From Linderina pennispora (lineage: Eukaryota > Kickxellomycota > Kickxellomycetes > Kickxellales > Kickxellaceae): a DNA stretch of 21,738 nt. Positions 17,264-21,738 of this stretch are shown one piece after another. The translations under genes were made by a program, and so were the position numbers. Every line of letters begins with the position of its first letter. Within the stretch, counting starts at the first letter, position 1. The notes beneath the pieces were generated by a model. It worked only from the letters and a program-made list of their open reading frames with translations, had not been told where the DNA came from and made no database searches. Where the stretch lies: assembly GCF_002104995.1 (NCBI RefSeq), contig NW_024468427.1, positions 1 to 21,738 of the forward strand. The letters are read 5' to 3'.

Positions 17264-18603
17264 TGTATGATGGTGTTTGGTGGTGCGAATTGAGGCCAGT
17301 AGGGTAGAGTTTGCAAAAAAAAAAAAAAAGAAAAGCGGCTGGCATCTAGTCACATAGCGTCCAGACTTGACTTGCCAGCACAAGGAATAGGCGTGAATTT
17401 TGAGTCAGTTTTCCTGGCATCCCTATCTGTGTTCCCTCGCAAGCTACGCAGAGCTCTGGCCAATACCGCAATGAGGAGAAATGCGAGTGATGGCGGCGTA
17501 TCCTAGGTCTATTTATCCTCTTTTCAACCTGTCCCTCAGATAACAACGTGATACACGGAAGTGAGGTATAAAACTTGTTTTGCACAGATCTGTCTAAAAT
17601 TATCCGCCACAAGGTGGACATCTTCCCACCACTCCAAAGAGACGCAAAACCTTGCACTTTGCATACCTGCTGCAGCACTGTGCTTCCGAGGCGCATATGC
17701 TAGGTGTGCAGATAAGATGTCACGTTGGTATTGACACCAAAGAATATACATGGTAGGGTGAGGGTAAGAAAGGGGAGCAGGCGGATAGCATACGGTTGGG
17801 TAAACCCGTTTTTTGTTAGTGAGGTGTGACCAGCACCTCACCTTTCCCATCTTCAGGCAAATCCTTGTGTCCATGCTTACCTTATGATTGGGCTTCACAC
17901 TTGCTTATCTCTCCCTCACTAGGTGATTTGCCCGGGGCTCGGCTGTTGCGAATTCATATGGTGCAGTGAGGGGACAGGGCTGCTGACGGGAATGAGGGGG
18001 ATGTTGACAACTGAGGATCATGCTGTGGCCGCTGGGTCGTCGTTCTGCACTGGGGTACACCGCATGCACAGCCTTGCCCTTCTGGCGACGCCAGCACCAC
18101 GCACACGGCCCACATGGCCGCTTTTGGACGAAGAAGGATCCACATGTGTTGTTTCCCAGCACTCAACCCAACTTTCTCAGTCCTCTTCTTTTCGCTTGAC
18201 CCATCTGATGAGTGGAGATCATAGGGCTTACCACGTTGCATTGGACGACAATGGCCAGTACACGTTTGTTGTTCCCCGAGGACAAGGCGAGGAAGCGAAG
18301 CGAGTTCCGAGTTTGATATTCTGGCAATAGTGCAAAAAAGTGTCTCGCTTGCTTGAAATTGAGCCATTTTATTTAAACTATGAGCTGTAGAAACGAGGGA
18401 GGGAGTAGTTGACTATTTTGAGCACATCCGGTGAATGAGGGATGTGTGGAGATAAATATGGCCGTATAGCTAATAGTGGGGAAATGCAGCTAGCATATAC
18501 ATAGCAGAGAAAGGTCGAGTAGTAGTTTGATTTATATACCGTGTCAAATCTGACAAACATGGGAGGGCGAGGCGACATAAGGCCCCGGCACGATGATCTC
18601 TGG
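17264..18603. other. Spacer with unassigned short frames
   Basis: A minus frame near 18080-18130 reads PCGPCAWCWRRQKGKAVH, giving C-x2-C-x12-H by spacing, but it has no in-frame ATG and no second His/Cys at the right place. On the plus strand, an ATG near 18208 opens MSGDHRAYHVALDDNGQYTF and stops at 18330; composition is protein-like, motif none. An older frame is open from 17923. None is called. Confidence 0.25.
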
Positions 18604-18746
18604 TCAGAACCGGCGGGGAGGGAAGCACCCTTGAGGTGCTCATACAGCTGCATCACGGTGCTAAACTCGCTCTGGCAGTGGACACAGAAGATGCGCTCGT
18701 TGCTCTGGTGGAGGCAGCAGGGCGAGGTGGTCAGTGATTTGGCCAT
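18604..18746 (-). pseudogene. Single-zinc-finger micro-protein, one-base frameshift
   Basis: ATG at 18746 (ACCATGGCC) opens MAKSLTTSPCCLHQSNER and the finger start Ile-Phe-Cys-Val-His-Cys, QSEF, Leu in the helix core and His after 12 residues, then Leu-Lys-Gly. As assembled, the frame then runs on for another 80 aa to 18378 without the last ligand. One base missing in the GGG run at about 18627-18629 would place Cys exactly at H-x3-C and end the protein a few residues later at 18604, the usual size. A TATAAAA box at 18877-18883 lies 131 nt upstream. I favour an assembly indel over real loss. Confidence 0.55.
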
Positions 18747-19949
18747 GGTCCGTGATAATAATAGGTTCGGGAGGGGTGGGGATGGAAATGTGGGTAGTAC
18801 TTGACGAGAGACGGCGACAATTTTAGAACAGAATTATCAATGTTCCTTGCTGAGCGCGCAAAATAAACGCTGGAGGTTTTATAGACAAATGCTGGGGAGA
18901 GGCGAGGAGGGGGAGGCGAGGTTGTGTTTTTAGTCGGCCCCTTCCCTCCTTGTCGATCGCCTTTTATACAGCCGTTTCTGGCGCAGATAGGCGCTGGCCA
19001 GAAAAAGAGCACGAAAATCGGGACCAGCTATGAGAGGGCTAACAGACACCAACTGCGCGCTGCTCGCTCACAGTGCCATCCAGAGTGTGGAAATGCTGCA
19101 TTGGACGGCAACTGCCAGCGGGACACATGGGACGAAAAAAGCCCCTCTCGTTTATGCTGGCCCCGCAGAGCGCCCAGAAAAAGCCGCTCAGGCTTAGGAG
19201 CAGCGAGAACCGAGGGCTGAAAATCACCAAAAAAACCTGGCTTTGTGGCTCGTCACAGTTTTCTCAGGAACTTTCCAACCATTACCAGCCAGGAATATGC
19301 CAGGTTCTCGTTTGAATGTAGAGATGCAGTGGCATGCGGTAGTCCGTCTACAGCGGGCTTGGCGCGTGATATTTCCCCCTTTGGTGGATAGAGGCAATCT
19401 GCGGTATGTGAAATCAATGGCGCTGTGAATAGAAGCCGCGGCCGTTGAGGGCAGGCGCCATGGCTACTGTTCATTACTCCATGCCACAGCCCTCCACATA
19501 TACAGCTTGGTGGCCATCCTCCAGCCCCAGAGTCCAACCCCTATATTCGAACGTAGGCATGCTATTGCGCCAAAGGAATAGCACATTCAACCGCAGGAGC
19601 AAGAGTAGCCGCTTGACAATAGGGCGGCATGGCTGCGGTGCCCCAATGATGCAGGATGCTGGCAGCTCCGTGTCGACAAACGGGACCTGTACAATGCGGC
19701 TGCATCCTGCATCAGCCATGCCGTGCACATATCCGTGATCTGAACTGCTGATCTGATCATAATTTGGCCAAACAGGCTGGACTTACGTATGCTGCTGCGT
19801 GACGGTTTTCGCTGCCAGCTGTACTATTTTTCGCTGGTGGCACGCCGGCGTTTTTCCTCCCCACCAGCGCTTTTGTGTGTCTTGACCTTGCTTACTCCCG
19901 TTCTATTATTTCATTTCGCAACAACCTCCTTCCTAAAAGTACCAACAGT
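18747..19949. other. Array end and Rpt5 upstream region
   Basis: Contains the TATAAAA (18877-18883, minus) of the last array member and the Rpt5 promoter and leader, with a C/T-rich leader at 19850-19935. A minus frame from an ATG at 19719 to 19474 (81 aa; Leu-rich stretch VKRLLLLLRLNVLFLW) and a 97-aa plus frame overlap it. Neither is recognised, and either could be chance. Confidence 0.3.
18877..18883 (-). promoter_or_regulatory. TATAAAA box of the 18746 micro-gene
   Basis: TATAAAA 131 nt upstream of the ATG, context GTCTATAAAACCTCC. Confidence 0.5.
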
Positions 19950-21240
19950 ATGGACTCTCTTGCACAGGCTGCGGCGGCGACTGCCGAGGATTTCAGCGAT
20001 TTGGATGCCGAAATCAGGCGTTCAAGCACAGACGAGATTCGCAGCCGCACGCGACTCATTGACAACGAAATCCGTGTGCTGAAGAGCCGGACTACAGCCG
20101 GCTGACACACGAGCAGCACAACATGACCATCAAAATCAAGGATAACACGGAGAAAATCAACATCAACAAGCAGCGCCGTACTTGGTGGCAAATGTGGTTG
20201 AGGTTCTGGACATCCACCCAGACGGCGACGAGGAGGAGGATGGGGCCAACGTGGACCTGGATGCGCAGCGCCGGGGCAAGTGTGCGGTGATCAAGGCCAC
20301 GACGCGGCAGACGGTGTTTCTGCCGGTGATTGGGCTGGTGCCGGTCTGAGGAGCTGACGGCTGGAGATCTGATCGGTGTGCACAAGGACAGCTTCCTGAT
20401 TCTGGAAAAGCTGCCGGCAGAGTATGACTCGCGCGTCAAGGTGATGGAGGTGGACGAGAAGCCGACGGAGGACTACAGCGATATCGGTGGGCTGGACAAG
20501 CAGGTGGAGGAGCTGGTAGAGGCGATTGTGCTGCCAATGACCCATGCAGACCGGTTCAAGAAGTCGGTATCAAGCCGCCCAAGGGCGTGCTTATGTACGG
20601 GCCGCCAGGCACCGGCAAGACGCTTTTGGCACGTGCGTGCGCGGCGCAGACGCAGTCGACATACCTGAAGCTGGCAGGTCCGCAGCTGGTGCAGATGTTT
20701 ATTGGTGATGGTGCGAAGATGGTGCGTGATGCATTTGCCCTGGCCAAGGAGAAGGCTCCGACCATCATTTTCATTGACGAGCTGGATGCGATCGGCACGA
20801 AGCGGTTTGACAGCGAGAAGAGCGGTGACCGCGAGGTCCAGCGCACGATGCTGGAGCTTCTGAACCAGCTCGACGGGTTCGGCAGCGACGACCGTATCAA
20901 GGTTATTGCAGCGACCAACCGCATTGATATCTTGGACCCGGCGCTGCTGCGTTCAGGCCGTCTCGACCGCAAGATCGAATTCCCGCTGCCCAACGAGGAT
21001 GCGCGTGCACGCATCATCCAGATCCACTCGCGCAAGATGAACGTGTCGAGTGACGTCAACTTTGACGAGCTGGCGCGGTCGTGCGACGAGTTCAACGGTG
21101 CTCAGTGCAAGGCCATTTGCGTGGAGGCTGGCATGATCGCGCTGAGGCGTGGAGGCACCAAGCTGTCGCACGAGGACTTCATGGAGGGAATCCAGGAGGT
21201 CCAGGCCAAGAAGAAGACCTCGTTGCAGTACTTTGCTTAA
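19950..21240 (+). CDS. RPT5: 26S proteasome regulatory ATPase Rpt5, four frameshifts
   Basis: AAA+ subunit of the 19S base, which unfolds ubiquitinated substrates and gates the 20S core. It starts [10 protein letters not shown]. The coiled coil and OB region follow in pieces, then the Rpt5-like [20 protein letters not shown] and [20 protein letters not shown]. Walker A GPPGTGKT (about 20600), Walker [32 protein letters not shown] and [16 protein letters not shown] are intact. Frame changes occur at about 20088 (KSR/DYSRL), 20182 ([10 protein letters not shown]), 20352 (extra base before EELTAGDL) and 20563 ([11 protein letters not shown]). Corrected length is about 430 aa, normal for Rpt5. 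The last three residues are Tyr-Phe-Ala, where Rpt5 usually ends Tyr-Tyr-Ala or Phe-Tyr-Ala. An essential gene broken four times suggests sequence error. Confidence 0.93.
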
Positions 21241-21404
21241 AGACCACCTATTTCTCTTTCACCGTTCAGATATACATCTACCAACCAATGGAACTCGGGC
21301 TTTTTCTTGCAATACACATATCAGATGCCAGATACATGCACCATGCTATATAGTTTAGTAAAATTGGCCAAAGAACAACAAAAGTATAATTCTGGGTAAT
21401 TTTT
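21241..21404. other. Convergent 3' region of RPT5 and eIF3f genes
   Basis: A 164-bp gap between facing stop codons, AT-rich. Both 3' UTRs must lie within or overlap here. Confidence 0.5.
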
Positions 21405-21738
21405 TTAGAGAATGCGCTGGAGCCGGTCGGCAATGTTGAGCTGGGCGCGAGTCAGGTTGGTCAAGTAGGCAACCATGAGGATGTCCTGGAGGTGGACTGG
21501 AACAGGACTGCGAACTGCTTGTCGACCTTGGGCACAACGGCCAGCATGTCCATCAGTACTTGCCAACAATGTTGTTCGGCTTCTCCTTACCATCAACAAC
21601 GTTGGTGACATACTTTGGTAACACGGTCAAGCATAGCGTGCAGCTCCTCAATGGTCTTCTCCAGCTGCTCCATATCGGAAACGAGGCCAGTGACGCCCAG
21701 CTCGCTGCTGTCGGCGGCGGCTGCAGGGCGCTGAGCTC
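21405..21738 (-). CDS. eIF3 subunit F, C-terminal part, truncated by window edge
   Basis: Translation initiation factor 3 subunit f (MPN-domain protein). Only the C-terminal third is in the window. In three frames it reads GLVSDMEQLEKTIEELHAML, then YVTNVVDGKEKPNNIVGKY, LMDMLAVVPKVDKQF and HLQDILMVAYLTNLTRAQLN, ending DRLQRIL. This matches the eIF3f C-terminus, with the conserved NxxVGRxLMDxxxxVP and DLLMVxYLxxLTxxQ segments. Frame changes lie at about 21615 (extra base before YVTN), 21573 (TAC/CTG one base short) and 21500 (before HLQD). Three single-base breaks in 330 nt again point to sequence error. The domain call is from family memory. Confidence 0.78.

Noticed and set aside
17905-18162. 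Minus frame with PCGPCAWC and His at x12
   Set aside because: No in-frame ATG, no second His/Cys at 3-5 residues and a third Cys inside the loop.
20556-21095. 179-aa minus frame inside Rpt5
   Set aside because: Antisense shadow of a strongly conserved gene.
1-21738. tRNA, rRNA, CRISPR array or prokaryotic operon features
   Set aside because: None seen; the introns, TATA promoters and gene content are eukaryotic.

Overview
The window looks like nuclear DNA from a fungus, probably an early-diverging, compact-genome lineage. This placement is an inference. It rests on a fungal-type basic amino-acid permease, short introns of 80-84 nt with GTAAG donors, close gene spacing, and an SR splicing factor, a proteasome ATPase and an eIF3 subunit as neighbours.

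Layout. (1) 0.3-1.2 kb, minus: a type I ER membrane protein with a signal peptide, one membrane span and a C-terminal KKDK, broken by frameshifts. (2) 1.4 kb: a Ty3/gypsy integrase relic. (3) 1755-2801: one arm of a ~1.05-kb inverted duplication whose other arm is 12806-13852. (4) 3.8-5.4 kb, minus: an amino-acid permease with two frameshifts. (5) 5.86-7.48 kb, minus: an intact three-exon SR protein with the SWQDLKD hallmark. (6) 7.7-18.75 kb: the accessory core of the window. (7) 19.95-21.24 kb, plus: proteasome ATPase Rpt5 with four frameshifts. (8) 21.4 kb to the window end, minus: the C-terminal part of eIF3f with three frameshifts.

The notable element is region 6. About every 0.4-2 kb, always on the minus strand, there is a very short single-exon ORF of 34-64 aa that encodes one zinc finger and little else. 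At least nine members are clear: 7752, 8502, 9293, 10372, 11944, 12447, 13095, 14332 and 17126. A tenth at 18746 is restored by a one-base correction, and there are several decayed or doubtful members. A further copy lies at 2317 on the plus strand inside the inverted duplication. Almost all fit an aromatic/hydrophobic-x-C-x2-C-x3-F/Y-x5-hydrophobic-x2-H-x3-5-H/C pattern, which is the register of a beta-beta-alpha finger. Outside the finger the peptides do not resemble each other. Several share a layout of TATA box, 5' leader of about 75-150 nt, then the first ATG. I read this as a tandemly grown, rapidly diverging array of single-finger micro-genes. Its function cannot be told from sequence.

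Single-base frameshifts occur in at least four genes, including essential ones (Rpt5, eIF3f). This points to residual indel errors in the assembly more than to true pseudogenes, so broken frames elsewhere in the window should be read with that in mind.
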